Assembly (NCBI RefSeq): GCF_002080455.1
Contig: NZ_CP020555.1
Span: 6,872,501-6,936,500, forward strand
Reading direction: 5' to 3'
Length of the DNA: 64,000 nucleotides
Origin: Streptomyces sp. Sge12
GTDB lineage: Bacteria; Actinomycetota; Actinomycetes; Streptomycetales; Streptomycetaceae
Under the pieces are notes generated by a model. The model did no database searches, had not been told where the DNA came from, and worked only from the letters and a program-made list of their open reading frames with translations. Of the stretch, positions 43,061-53,189 are shown piece after piece. The position numbers and the translations under genes were made by a program. Every line of letters begins with the position of its first letter. The stretch's first letter is position 1.

Positions 43061-43951
43061 ATGAGGAGCCGTACCGCCGTCGTCGTGCTCTTCGACGGCA
43101 TGGACGCACTGGACGCGGTCAGTCCGCTGGAACTGCTGTCCGCGGCGAACGCGCACGCCACGGGAGCCCGGGGGCAAAGGCCGCCCTACCGCATTCTCAC
43201 CGCCAGTCCGGGCGGCACGCCGGTACGCAGTCCGAGCGGTCTGACCCTTGTCCCGGACGCCGTCCTGGAGAAGACCGTCGCGCCGCACACCGTGCTCGTG
43301 CCCGGTCCGTACAGCGGCGCCGGCATGGCCCCCGTCAATGCGGACGTGGTGCGCTGGCTGCGGCAGAACGCGGCGCGGTCCCGGCGGGTGGTGGGCCTGT
43401 GCACCGGCACGTTCGTGCTCGCCGCAGCCGGACTCCTGTCCGGCAAGAGGGTCACCACCCACTGGAGCATGGCCGGGCAGCTCGCGGCGGCGTATCCCGA
43501 AGTCCGGGTGGACGGCGACCCCATCTTCATCCGCGACGGGCGCATCGCCACCTCCGCAGGCGGCACCAGTGCCATGGACCTCATGCTCGCCCTCATCGAG
43601 GAAGACCTGGGCCACGACGCGGCCACCGCACTCGCCCGCCATCTGGTCGTCTTCCTGCGCCGTCCCGGTACCCAGCGCCAGTTCAGCACCCACCTGCGCG
43701 CACAACTCGCCGACCGGCAGTGCCTGCGCGACGTACAGGACTGGATCGCCACCCACCCCGGCGCCGACCTCACCGTCGAGGCCCTCGCCAGGCGGGCCAA
43801 CCTCTCACCTCGCCAGTTCACCCGGGCCTTCACCGCCGAAACGGGTACGCCCCCCGGCCGCTATGTCGACCGGACCCGGCTCGAAACCGCTCGCCGCCTG
43901 CTGGAGGACTCGAAGCAGAGCGTGGGACGCGTCGCGAGCGACAGCGGCTAT
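43061..43951 (+). pseudogene. AraC-type regulator (DJ-1/GATase1 domain), truncated
   Basis: The frame starts at ATG 43061 and encodes an intact DJ-1/PfpI-like domain (AVVVLFDGMDALDAVSPLEL, then the nucleophile elbow VVGLCTGTFVLAAAGLLSG) and most of the AraC HTH (LTVEALARRANLSPRQFTRA, then RLETARRLLEDSKQSVGRVA). Homology breaks off after SDSGY, where the second HTH normally continues with a Gly and an aromatic recognition stretch. The frame continues to 44401 but the added about 150 residues are out-of-frame translation of a LysR fragment. DNA binding is therefore probably lost. Confidence 0.8.
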
Positions 43952-43961
43952 CCCAGCCCCG

Positions 43962-44306
43962 CTGGAACATCTCGCCGACTTCGGGGTGCTGTCGCCGGCG
44001 ACGCCCGTGCCCGCTCCCTGGGAGAACGCCTTCCAACCCTTCTTCACTCCGGCGGGCCGCGAGGTCCCGCGCCTGGAGGTGGCGGCGAACTGGGAGGAGA
44101 ACATAGCCATCGTGGCCGACGGCGGAATGGTGACACTCACCGGGGCACACGCCACCCGCTACAACGCCCACCCCGACATCGTCTACCTGCCCTTCGACGA
44201 GGAACGGTCCCTACGGTGGGGCCTGGTATGGCGCACCGAGGTGGAGAACGACCTCATCCGCGGTCTCGTAGAAACGGTGTGGAGTGTGGGCACGGCGCGT
44301 CTGTGA
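43962..44306 (+). pseudogene. C-terminal fragment of a LysR-type regulator
   Basis: In the frame offset from the AraC gene the sequence reads LEHLADFGVLSPATPVPAPW, then ENAFQPFFTPAGREVPRLEV, EENIAIVADGGMVTLTGAHA and VYLPFDEERSLRWGLVWRTE. This is the last about 110 residues of a LysR substrate-binding domain, ending at stop 44304-44306. The N-terminal HTH is missing. It joins the AraC gene directly, with no spacer, at about 43952-43961. Confidence 0.75.
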
Positions 44307-44551
44307 GGGCTGTCAGCCGAGTCGGCCTGCTGGTCGCCGAGTTGGCGGGTCCACCAACGGTGCCGCCCGCACACGTGGTCGACGGAGTCCCGGGCCAGTA
44401 GATCGGCCGCAGCCGCAGCCCGGCCCGGCACGTCGTGGGCCGGGCCAGCGGTGAACCGTCAGGCACGGGGCTGGGCGATCTGACGGATCGGAGCGCGAGC
44501 GGTCGCGGCCGACGAGCAACAGGCATGGTGGGAGGCCGTTGTCGAAGCCGT

Positions 44552-45832
44552 TCAGGACGAGGAAGGATCGTGGCTCCGAGCCGTGGTTCCTTCCTCGTCA
44601 GCTGCGCGCTGTGTGAGGCGTGCCGCCGGGGATGCTCGTACCGCGTGCTGCCCGGAGCGGACCCTAACCGGCGCGGCACCCAGGCCGAACAGGGCGATCG
44701 CCATGATCAGCACCAGCACCTGCCAGGAGGCGAAAAGGGCGAGCGCCGCGCCCACGCCGATGGAGATCACCTGGACCAGTCCGAGCGCGGAGTACCCCGC
44801 CAGGGCTCGACGGCCGGTCGACTCCCCGGGACCGTAGAGCTGCAGAGCACTGGCGAAGGCGATCAGGATGAGAGGCAATCCGGCACCGACGCCCACGAAG
44901 GCGGCCATGGCCGTCGGCAGGCTGGGCACGAGGAGGATCGCGTAGCCGACCGCCGCCACCAGCACGCCCGTCCTGGCCAGGGCCAGGGGACTGAGGGCCC
45001 TGATCCGCTGGAACCGCGTGATGACGAACGCGGCCGAGGCCTGGACGGTGACGAAGACACCGACGAGACTCGCATCGCGGCCCAGGGCATCGGCGATCAG
45101 GAAGCCGAGGGTCTGCGCGAAGCCCTGAACCAGGTGGGCACCCAGTACCAGGAGAACGACCGTTCGCAGACGTCGGTCCGTGATCAGCGCACGCGCTTCT
45201 TCGCCGAAGCCCTGCGGCGGGGCGGAAGCGGTCCCCTTCGGCTCCGCCGTTGCGCACCGGCTGAACAGGATCGCCGCAGCGGTGAACGAGACGATGTCCA
45301 TCAGGACCACGGCCTGCATTCCCGTGAGGGCGTAGAGCCCCGCTCCCGCGGCCGGCGCGGCGATCCGCATCAGTTCAGTGAGCGCCCGGATCTCCACGTT
45401 GACGGGAACGGCCAGTTCGGGCGGGACGGTCTCCTTGAGGTAGGCCGTGAGCGCAGCCGAGACCACCGTGCCGATCAGGCCGTACAGGAAGGCGACGGCA
45501 TGGATGATCCAGACCCCGCCCGCGCTGTGGACCAGCAGCAGGGCGGGAGTGACCGCGGCGCCGGCCAGGTTGGCCGCGATGAGCCACCGCCGGGGCGGGT
45601 GCGCATCGATCCATCGCGCGGTCACCGGCCCCGTCAGACTCCCCGTACTGAGCGCGAGGATGACGACGCCCGCGGCCGAACTGCTGCCGGTGAGCTCCTT
45701 CGCCCAGATGGCCAGGGTGATGAAGAGGGCCATGTCCCCGAAGACGGAGACCGTCTGGGCGACGAGCGGAAGGCGGACCTTGCGAACGCGCAGGAGGCCG
45801 AGGAGCCCGCTCTGCTGGGTCACGGCCTTCAC
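44552..45832 (-). CDS. MFS transporter (macrolide-efflux/EntS-like class)
   Basis: This is a 426-residue protein from GTG 45832 with about 12 membrane helices (LVAQTVSVFGDMALFITLAI and IHAVAFLYGLIGTVVSAALT among them). The acidic residue in the first helix and the loop RALTELMRIAAPAAGAGLYA match 12-TM exporters of macrolides or siderophores. The GTG overlaps the stop of a 44-codon upstream frame (GTGA), from which it may be translated. The C-terminus is long and basic and may be partly spurious. Substrate unknown. Confidence 0.85.
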   Translation of the reverse strand: MKAVTQQSGLLGLLRVRKVRLPLVAQTVSVFGDMALFITLAIWAKELTGSSSAAGVVILALSTGSLTGPVTARWIDAHPPRRWLIAANLAGAAVTPALLLVHSAGGVWIIHAVAFLYGLIGTVVSAALTAYLKETVPPELAVPVNVEIRALTELMRIAAPAAGAGLYALTGMQAVVLMDIVSFTAAAILFSRCATAEPKGTASAPPQGFGEEARALITDRRLRTVVLLVLGAHLVQGFAQTLGFLIADALGRDASLVGVFVTVQASAAFVITRFQRIRALSPLALARTGVLVAAVGYAILLVPSLPTAMAAFVGVGAGLPLILIAFASALQLYGPGESTGRRALAGYSALGLVQVISIGVGAALALFASWQVLVLIMAIALFGLGAAPVRVRSGQHAVRASPAARLTQRAADEEGTTARSHDPSSS

Positions 45833-45963
45833 CGGGCGGCACCGTCCCGGCGGGCCTCGTCGGCGGGGGTGAGGGTGAAGCACCGGACCAGCTCGTCCTT
45901 GACGATCGTCGGGAACGACCGCAGGACCTCCGGTTCCTCATCACTGGAACCCCGCGTCGCCAT
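45829..45963 (-). pseudogene. N-terminal remnant of a Tn3-family transposase (DUF4158-like)
   Basis: ATG 45963 opens a 44-codon frame: MATRGSSDEEPEVLRSFPTI, then VKDELVRCFTLTPADEARRD and GAAR. This is recognisably the start of the DUF4158 N-terminal domain of Tn3-type transposases (from memory, E/LRSFPEI and FTLTPADEAF recur there). The large remainder, about 900 residues including the DDE core, is gone. It ends in a GTGA overlap with the MFS gene, so it may now act as a leader peptide. Confidence 0.65.
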
Positions 45964-46467
45964 TCGCCGCCCCTCGCCTCACCGTCACCCGACCAGCTCA
46001 ACGAGCCACCCTACGCCCGGCGATGGGCGATCGTCCGCCCTCCTCGAGAGCGGTGCTCACTGCGTCGTGTGGGTGTGGCGCAGCGATCCACTCGACGGAG
46101 CACACCTTCGTCGGATCGGGTTTCGACCAGGTCGAGGTGATGGCTGATGGCGCTGCCCCCGAAGCGCCGTCAACTGGCCGCTGGGCACTCCATGTCAGTC
46201 TCGAGGCCAATGGCTTCATAGCGCTCCCACCAAGGATTCCGTGTCCGTGAGCCGCACGGACGACGCGTACCCGGACAGGGAGGTCGTGCAGGATCAGAAG
46301 CACCAGAAGCCGCAGAGGCCGCAGTGGAACGCCCCACGACAGCACGGCCCGTACCAGCGGCTACGATGCCCCCGACGCTCTCGACGGCCTCTTCTGCAAG
46401 GGGTCGTGACGGCCGGGCGTGGGGCAATGGCACCTGCATGAACCGCTGCTGGGATGAGGAAGCTGCC
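45964..46467. other. Gene-poor gap of about 500 bp
   Basis: No frame here has a start, ribosome-binding site and codon bias that would support a gene. Given the transposase remnant on one side and the aminotransferase remnant on the other, this is probably decayed DNA. I looked for Tn3-type terminal inverted repeats beginning GGGG and did not find convincing ones. Confidence 0.5.
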
Positions 46468-47130
46468 ATGAGTACGGGAAGATGGCTGTGGGTCTGCCTA
46501 CAGCGCTACGTCATGACCACCGCTCTCGGCTGGGTAGCCGCGGCCCTGGTGCTGCCCGTTCTGGGCGACGATCCCTTCTGGTCGTCGTTCGGCGCGGGGC
46601 TGGGAGCGGGGCTGATCGTGGTGCCGCTCCTCACGCTCGTGACCATGTTCGTACTCGTCCTGTTGGCCGGTCGGCGGTTCGAACCGCCGACCGGCGGCGC
46701 CTCGCGGATCCGGGGCGGCTGGCTGATCGTGCTGCCCTTGCTCCTGCTGCTGCCCGCGGCCCTGCTCGCGCTGCTGCAGTACCTGATCGTGCTCGGCGCG
46801 CAGGTCGTGTACCTGGTCTGGGTGCTGCCCTGCCAGGACGCCCACGACTCGGCGGACGTGCTGCGCTCGCTCGCCGACCCGGCCGTCCCGGCGGAGCAGC
46901 GGGCCCGTATGGCACGGGCGTTCGCGGGACTGCAGGGCAGGCCGGTCGTCGAGGCCCTGGTGCGGACCTCGGCCGACGCGGAGCCGGAGGTCGCCGAAGC
47001 GGGTCTGGAGACCCTCTGCACCATCTGGCGGCGCGACGGAGTCGTCGGCGAGGACCTGTTGCGCAAGCTCGACCCGCAGGCCCAGGATCGCGTCCGGGCC
47101 CTCGGCGTCAGGGTGCGGAGCCCTTGGTGA
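46468..47130 (+). CDS. Membrane protein with HEAT-like C-terminal region, unknown function
   Basis: This is a 220-residue protein with ATG 46468 after GAGGAAG. It has four hydrophobic segments (about 15-35, 40-70, 88-108, 108-125). The C-terminal third is helical (DSADVLRSLADPAVPAEQRA, then RMARAFAGLQGRPVVEALVR) and resembles HEAT-type repeats in spacing (SADAEPEVAEAGLETLCTI). It lies in a decayed region but keeps normal codon bias. Family not recognised. Confidence 0.7.
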   Translation: MSTGRWLWVCLQRYVMTTALGWVAAALVLPVLGDDPFWSSFGAGLGAGLIVVPLLTLVTMFVLVLLAGRRFEPPTGGASRIRGGWLIVLPLLLLLPAALLALLQYLIVLGAQVVYLVWVLPCQDAHDSADVLRSLADPAVPAEQRARMARAFAGLQGRPVVEALVRTSADAEPEVAEAGLETLCTIWRRDGVVGEDLLRKLDPQAQDRVRALGVRVRSPW

Positions 47131-47204
47131 GAACGGCGCCGAGCGGCCCCGCATGACACGGGCCGTCCGCGGGGTCATGTGTTCCCGCACGCCCCCGAAG
47201 CCCG

Positions 47205-47385
47205 TCATCGTGCCCGCAGTCGGCCGAGTTGGCGCTCCGGCAGTGCGGCGACGCCGAACCGCAGGTACCGCCCGTCGGAGGGCGTGAAGAGGGAGCCCGG
47301 GAGCACGGCCCTTGGAGAAGCCGTGCAGGCTGACGGCGTGGTCCGTCATGCCGCGGGTGCGGAACACCTCGTGCGGGGGCTCGTC
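47205..47385 (-). pseudogene. Aminotransferase remnant (PLP class I/II)
   Basis: Two frames on the minus strand together look like pieces of one enzyme. The first (47385 down to 47311) gives DEPPHEVFRTRGMTDHAVSL then HGFSK, where the Lys corresponds to the PLP-binding residue. The second (47306 down to stop 47205) gives VLPGSLFTPSDGRYLRFGVA and ALPERQLGRLRAR, a typical C-terminus. About 100 residues between them are deleted and the frame changes, so no enzyme can be made. Confidence 0.6.
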
Positions 47386-47491
47386 CGCCCCTGCCCGGAC
47401 ACTCAGGCGGACACGTCCGGTGGCGTGTTGCCGAAGTGCGCACAGGGGCAGGGAAGGATCCCCCTCTGCCGACTCGGCAAAGAGGGCCCTG

Positions 47492-47632
47492 CTACTGCTG
47501 CGGCGGCTCCTGGCGGCGGCGTCGCCACCGCTTCCAGGCGATGGCGACGCCGGCTCCTACTGCGCTGCAGAGGATCTGCGATGGCATGTTGGTGAGGAGC
47601 CCTTCGAGGGCGAGGTTCAGCAACTCGTGCAT
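47492..47632 (-). CDS. Tiny membrane protein paired with an HTH-like gene
   Basis: This is a 46-residue protein: MHELLNLALEGLLTNMPSQI, then a hydrophobic stretch (LCSAVGAGVAIAW) and a strongly basic tail (KRWRRRRQEPPQQ). CAGGGGCC serves as a weak ribosome-binding site 7 nt upstream. It points away from the HTH-like gene at 47828, and from memory such small proteins occur beside similar regulators in Streptomyces. It could modulate the regulator or the membrane. Low certainty because of length. Confidence 0.5.
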   Translation of the reverse strand: MHELLNLALEGLLTNMPSQILCSAVGAGVAIAWKRWRRRRQEPPQQ

Positions 47633-47789
47633 GTCAACGGCCCCTGAGTTGTAGTGACTTGCTCGCTGATTCCAGAGTGCACGGGGCTGTGACCTGCTAG
47701 GACGCATGGAGACGGACGGCCACGGATTCCCACGAACCCGAACGCAGTGCGAAGCAATCCGACGGCCGCGTACGAGGTGAGATGCTGGT

Positions 47790-47814
47790 GGACGGTTCTG
47801 GACGGTTCTGGACG
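47790..47814. repeat. 10-bp tandem repeat upstream of the HTH-like gene
   Basis: GGACGGTTCT is repeated twice and half again (47790-47799, 47800-47809, 47810-47814), ending 13 bp before the start of the 47828 gene. Placed between divergent genes, it could be an operator for repression of its own gene. Confidence 0.6.
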
Positions 47815-47827
47815 CAGGGGGCGCGCT

Positions 47828-48658
47828 ATGGGGAAGCCGGGTCTGTTCAAGAGGCCGGAGTTGCCAGAGGGGCCGCTGAAGGCTCTGAACGATGCGCTGC
47901 ACACGCTCCACCTCTGGGCGGGGCGGCCGTCTCTGAGCGTGATGCTCCAGGCCATGGATGCGTCGACACGGGCCTCGCGAAGCACGCTCCATGCCGCGTT
48001 CACCAGCCCGGTGCTGCCGAGCCGGGACGTCTTGGACTCACTTGTTGAGGTCTTGGGTGCGCGTGCCCGCAGAACCACTCCAGAGGAGCAGATCGATCGA
48101 TTCGACGCCCTGTGGCAGGCGGCGGCGGTGGACGAAATCGCCGAACTCGTCGCGGACGTGCCGTCGCTCCCCGTGGAGCTTCAGGAGTCCGTCGCGGAGG
48201 CTGTGCGGGACGGGCTTGAGTATTGGAAGTTGCCAGGAATGCTGCCTGAGGGGCTCGTCGTGCCCGCACGACCCACCGTGCGGCCTGAGCCGGGAAGTGA
48301 GCCGCGCGACTTCCTGGACCACCTTTGGGCGTCGAGCCCCGAGACCGTCGCTGACGTTCTCTTCCTCTTGAGGGACATTCGGGCGGGCGAGCAGGACGAG
48401 CCGCAAAGGGGAGGGGAATTGGTGCTGGCCAAGCTGATGCTGGATCAGGGCCTCTTGAAGAACTTCTCCGGGGTCATGGAGAACTTCCGAGACCAGCGCG
48501 AGTCTCTCGCCACGATCCGCTTGGATCCCTCCGACGTCAGGGGTGCGGAGACCGGACACCGAGACGACCAGGCTCCCCATGCGTACCGCGTCTCGCCATG
48601 GGAGCGCGACGTTGTGCCCCCAGGCCAAGCCGGCCACGGAGGACATCCGCTCGCTTGA
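47828..48658 (+). CDS. HTH-like regulator of unknown family
   Basis: This is a 276-residue protein. ATG 47828 is preceded by CAGGGGGCG. The N-terminus (LKALNDALHTLHLWAGRPSL, then MDASTRASRSTLHAAFTSPV) has the spacing of an XRE-like HTH used by many Streptomyces proteins (a helix, then a recognition stretch with STLH). The middle is helical (VDEIAELVADVPSLPVELQE) and a C-terminal part (LAKLMLDQGLLKNFSGVMEN) has no known counterpart. The N-terminal part is distinct; the final about 30 residues look irregular. Probably controls the divergent tiny membrane gene as well. Confidence 0.65.
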   Translation: MGKPGLFKRPELPEGPLKALNDALHTLHLWAGRPSLSVMLQAMDASTRASRSTLHAAFTSPVLPSRDVLDSLVEVLGARARRTTPEEQIDRFDALWQAAAVDEIAELVADVPSLPVELQESVAEAVRDGLEYWKLPGMLPEGLVVPARPTVRPEPGSEPRDFLDHLWASSPETVADVLFLLRDIRAGEQDEPQRGGELVLAKLMLDQGLLKNFSGVMENFRDQRESLATIRLDPSDVRGAETGHRDDQAPHAYRVSPWERDVVPPGQAGHGGHPLA

Positions 48659-48758
48659 CGCGAAGGGCCCTCCATCGGAGATCCGGGTGATGCGATGCGT
48701 GCGGGCGGTCAGGACGTGGGCCCGGCTCGGAAGAGCCAGTGAGACCCGCGGAGCGAAC

Positions 48759-48793
48759 GTTGCCTGGAGAGGGCTATGCCCGCTCCAGGCAAC
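48759..48793. terminator. Bidirectional-looking terminator
   Basis: GTTGCCTGGAG (48759-48769) pairs with CTCCAGGCAAC (48783-48793), with an inner GGGC/GCCC stem around TAT. On the plus side it is followed by GGATTTCTGTTCTCT, which is T-rich for this genome. It separates the HTH-like gene from the convergent aldehyde dehydrogenase gene. Confidence 0.8.
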
Positions 48794-48806
48794 GGATTTC
48801 TGTTCT

Positions 48807-50330
<1,524 letters not shown>

Positions 50331-50384
50331 GGAGTCCTCCCCTTGCCGGGCGCCGGCCGCCGTCGGACAGCGCTCGGGTGGAGG

Positions 50385-51692
50385 CTAGGAGCGGGCAGGT
50401 TGCGGATACGTTGCACGCCGCCGCCCGCGGGGGTCCGGGCGCGCGCCGAGTTCACGGTCCAGGGCCCGTACGCGGGCCAGCGCGGCCGGCCTGCGCTCCG
50501 GCGGCAGCGCCGCCGCCAGCGCCCGCCACGCCTCCGGATCGTCCGCGCCCCACGGGCCGCACACCCAGTCGGTCAGCAGCCCGGCATCGGCCCGCGCGAT
50601 CACGGCCGCCCGCGCCTGGTCCTCGATCCGGCGGCGCAACCGGACGATGCCGGGGGCGGTGGAGGCCGGCAGCAGCGGTCCGGGGTAGCGGTGGAGGGCG
50701 GCGGACACGGCCCCGGCGGCCAACTGCCGGGTCAGGGCCGTGAAGTCCGCGTCCAGCGGAGCGGCGGTGCGGTAGGGGCGCGAGAGCGGCGCCGACGGTC
50801 CCAGCAGGGCGCGCAGCCGGGAGATCTCGGCGCGCAGGGTCACCGGTGACACCGACTCGTCCTCGTACAGGGCGATCGCCAGCTCCTCGCCCGAAAGCCC
50901 CTCGGGATGGTGCGCGAGCAGCGCCATGATCTCGCTGTGCCGACGTCCCAGCCGGACGGTGCGACCGGCGGTGACCAGCAGCGCCTCGTCCTGCCCGAGC
51001 GCGGCGAGGGTGTCCCCGGCGGTCGCCGGGTCGGGCGCGAGCAGCGTCAGCCGGTCCTCCGCCGCCCGCGCCACCGCCTGTACGAAGGCGAGGGAGTGCG
51101 GGTGGGCGAGGCCGTCGCCGCCGGTGATGTCCACCGCACCCAGCACCCGGCCGGTCCGCGGATCCCGCACCGGAGCCGCCGCGCAGGTCCACGGGTGGAC
51201 CCGGCGGCTGAAGTGCTCGGCCCCGAAGACCTGCACCGGTTCGCCCGTCGCGACCGCCGTCCCGGGGGCGTTGGTCCCCATCGCCGTCTCCGCCCAGCGC
51301 GCACCCGGGACGAAGCCGAGGCCCTCGGCCCGCCGCAGGGTGCCCGGCTCGCCCTCCACCCACAGCAGGCTGCCCCGCACGTCGCACACCGCCAGCAGAT
51401 GCGCCCCGTGCGCGGCGAACGCCCCGACGAGATCCCGGAACAGCGGCATCACCCGGGCCAGCGGATGCTCCTCGCGGTACGCGCGCAGCTCCGCGTCCCC
51501 GAGCTCCACCCGGGGCGCGCACTCCGGGCTCACCCGGGCCCGCGCGCACCGCCGCCAGGACCGCGCGATCACCGCCCGGACCGGGCCCTCGACCCGCCCG
51601 TCGCGGGTGAAAGCCGCATGGGCCCGCCGTAGTTCGCGCGTGAGCGCGGCCGGATCGGCCCCGCCCGGCAGCGCCACCGACGGATCGCCCAT
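50385..51692 (-). CDS. GAF-domain regulator beside the aldehyde dehydrogenase gene
   Basis: This is a 435-residue protein. The start at 51692 follows GGGAGGGTGAC. Residues about 60-220 form a GAF-type sensor (AHLLAVCDVRGSLLWVEGE, then GARWAETAMGTNAPGTAVAT and HPWTCAAAPVRDPRTGRVL), as in AcoR-like regulators. The C-terminal third carries an HTH with a recognition helix in HSEIMALLAHHPEGLSGEEL and VTLRAEISRLRALLG. It lacks the AAA+ sigma-54 domain of AcoR. It lies just upstream of the dehydrogenase gene and is the likely activator responding to an alcohol or ketone. Confidence 0.85.
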   Translation of the reverse strand: MGDPSVALPGGADPAALTRELRRAHAAFTRDGRVEGPVRAVIARSWRRCARARVSPECAPRVELGDAELRAYREEHPLARVMPLFRDLVGAFAAHGAHLLAVCDVRGSLLWVEGEPGTLRRAEGLGFVPGARWAETAMGTNAPGTAVATGEPVQVFGAEHFSRRVHPWTCAAAPVRDPRTGRVLGAVDITGGDGLAHPHSLAFVQAVARAAEDRLTLLAPDPATAGDTLAALGQDEALLVTAGRTVRLGRRHSEIMALLAHHPEGLSGEELAIALYEDESVSPVTLRAEISRLRALLGPSAPLSRPYRTAAPLDADFTALTRQLAAGAVSAALHRYPGPLLPASTAPGIVRLRRRIEDQARAAVIARADAGLLTDWVCGPWGADDPEAWRALAAALPPERRPAALARVRALDRELGARPDPRGRRRATYPQPARS

Positions 51693-51763
51693 GTCACCCT
51701 CCCGTGGTGCCGCGGTACCGGAGCGCCCCCATCGTCGTACCGGCACCGGGTCCCGGCAAGCGG

Positions 51764-51886
51764 TACGTCGGCCAGGCGCCGGCGATACGTCGGCCAGCGC
51801 CGCGCGTACGCCAGCGCGCCCGCGCGTACGTCGGCCAGGCCGCCGGCGGGTACGTCGGCCAGGGCGCCCGCGCGTACGTCCGCCCG
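51764..51886. repeat. Degenerate tandem repeat TACGTCGGCCAG
   Basis: The 12-mer TACGTCGGCCAG occurs exactly at 51764, 51786, 51827 and 51851, with a shortened copy at 51807 and a mutated copy near 51875, at 20-25-bp steps. It sits between the SWIM gene stop and the regulator start, so it is non-coding. A slippage-prone spacer or a cluster of protein-binding sites are both possible. Confidence 0.75.
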
Positions 51887-51923
51887 GGCAGCGGCCGTAC
51901 GCCGAACCCGCGCGGCCGGACCC

Positions 51924-53189
51924 TCACCGGGCGGGATCGGCCTCCAGCGCCGAGCCCGGATCCGGGGCCGAGGGGCCCGACGGGATCCACCGTCCGGCCT
52001 CGCGGTGGTACGGCCACCAGCGTCCCTCCCGGCCCAGCCGCAGCTGGCGGTCGGTGCCCGCCTCCGTCCAGCGGGCGCGGACCCGGCGGAGCACCGGCGC
52101 CTCCCCGTCCGCCCACGCCGCGACCAGGGCCGCACGGGCGCGGGCCAGTGTGCTCCGGTCCGGCGTCCAGTCGTCCTCCAGCGCCGCGAGGCCCGGGGCC
52201 GCGCCGAAGCCCCAGGCGCGTACGGCCAGTTCCATGTCGGCGCGGCTGCGCCCGGTAGCCGCCGCCAGCCGGGACCTGACCCGGAAGTCACCGGCCTCGG
52301 CCGTGAGTCGTACGGCGTCCTCGGAGAGCGTGAGCGGGGCCGCCGGGGCGCGATCGGCGTGGCTCGGAGCCAATGCTTCCGCGAGCCGCCGATGGGCTTC
52401 GGTCGCGGCCGCCTGCGCCAGGAACTCCACCGCGTCCACATCGAGGTCCGGTTCCGGTTCGGTCTCCGTGTCCAGCGTCGGCGGCTGGCCCGGCGCCTGC
52501 GGCAGCCCCGGGAGCGGCGGCAGCGCGGGCCGGGCACGCCCGGCGGCGAAGACCACCGCCGCCGGGATGCCCTCGTCGACGGGCTCCCGCGGAGCCTGCG
52601 CCCCCGCCGTGCTCCGCTCCTCCAGCTCCTCCACCAGCTCCCGCTCGCCGCGCCCCCGCAGCAGGAGCAGAACGAAGGGGTCCTGGTCCAGCAGCCGGGC
52701 CACCTGGTAGCAGAGCGCGGCCGTGTGCGGGCAGTGGTCCCACTCGCCGCAGTCGCAGCGCGGATCGAGGTCCCCGATGCCCGGCAGCAGCTCCACCCCG
52801 GCGGCCGCCGCGTCCTCGGCCAGCTCCGGCGGCACCTCCCGGTCCAGGAGCGCCGCGATGTACCCCGCCTCGGCGGCCGCCAGACCCAGCAGGCGGTCCC
52901 AGTGCGCCTCCGTGAACTCCTGCACCAGCACGTCCGTCCGGTGCGCCGTCCCGTCCAGGTCGCGCACCACCGCCGTGAGCCCGCCGGGGCGCACCGAGAC
53001 CGCACCGACCGCGCCCGAGCGCGCGTACCGGCGGCCCTGCTTGACCTGCGCCCCGTCGAGCGCGCTGTCCTCCAGGGCGCGCAGCCAGGCGTGGCCCCAC
53101 CAGGTGCGGGCGAAAGCGCGGCCGGGGGCCGGCGGCAGGGCGGGGAAGGTCTTCTCGTACGGGTCTCGGTCCCGGTCCCGGGTGCTCAT
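51924..53189 (-). CDS. SWIM zinc-finger protein
   Basis: This is a 421-residue protein. The SWIM motif is at about 145-155 (CDCGEWDHCPHTAAL: CxC, then CxH), a zinc finger used to contact nucleic acids or partner proteins. The N-terminus (PPAPGRAFARTWWGHAWLRA) and the surrounding ALEDSALDGAQVKQGRRYAR are the usual form in actinobacteria. The C-terminal half is helical (RSRADMELAVRAWGFGAAPG). Its start overlaps the stop of the SNF2 helicase gene (ATGA), and it most likely works in one complex with that helicase. Confidence 0.9.
   Translation of the reverse strand: MSTRDRDRDPYEKTFPALPPAPGRAFARTWWGHAWLRALEDSALDGAQVKQGRRYARSGAVGAVSVRPGGLTAVVRDLDGTAHRTDVLVQEFTEAHWDRLLGLAAAEAGYIAALLDREVPPELAEDAAAAGVELLPGIGDLDPRCDCGEWDHCPHTAALCYQVARLLDQDPFVLLLLRGRGERELVEELEERSTAGAQAPREPVDEGIPAAVVFAAGRARPALPPLPGLPQAPGQPPTLDTETEPEPDLDVDAVEFLAQAAATEAHRRLAEALAPSHADRAPAAPLTLSEDAVRLTAEAGDFRVRSRLAAATGRSRADMELAVRAWGFGAAPGLAALEDDWTPDRSTLARARAALVAAWADGEAPVLRRVRARWTEAGTDRQLRLGREGRWWPYHREAGRWIPSGPSAPDPGSALEADPAR

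Noticed and set aside
44435..46147. 570-residue plus-strand frame opposite the MFS gene
   Set aside because: Asp/Gly/Arg-rich antisense of a clear transporter and of the transposase remnant.
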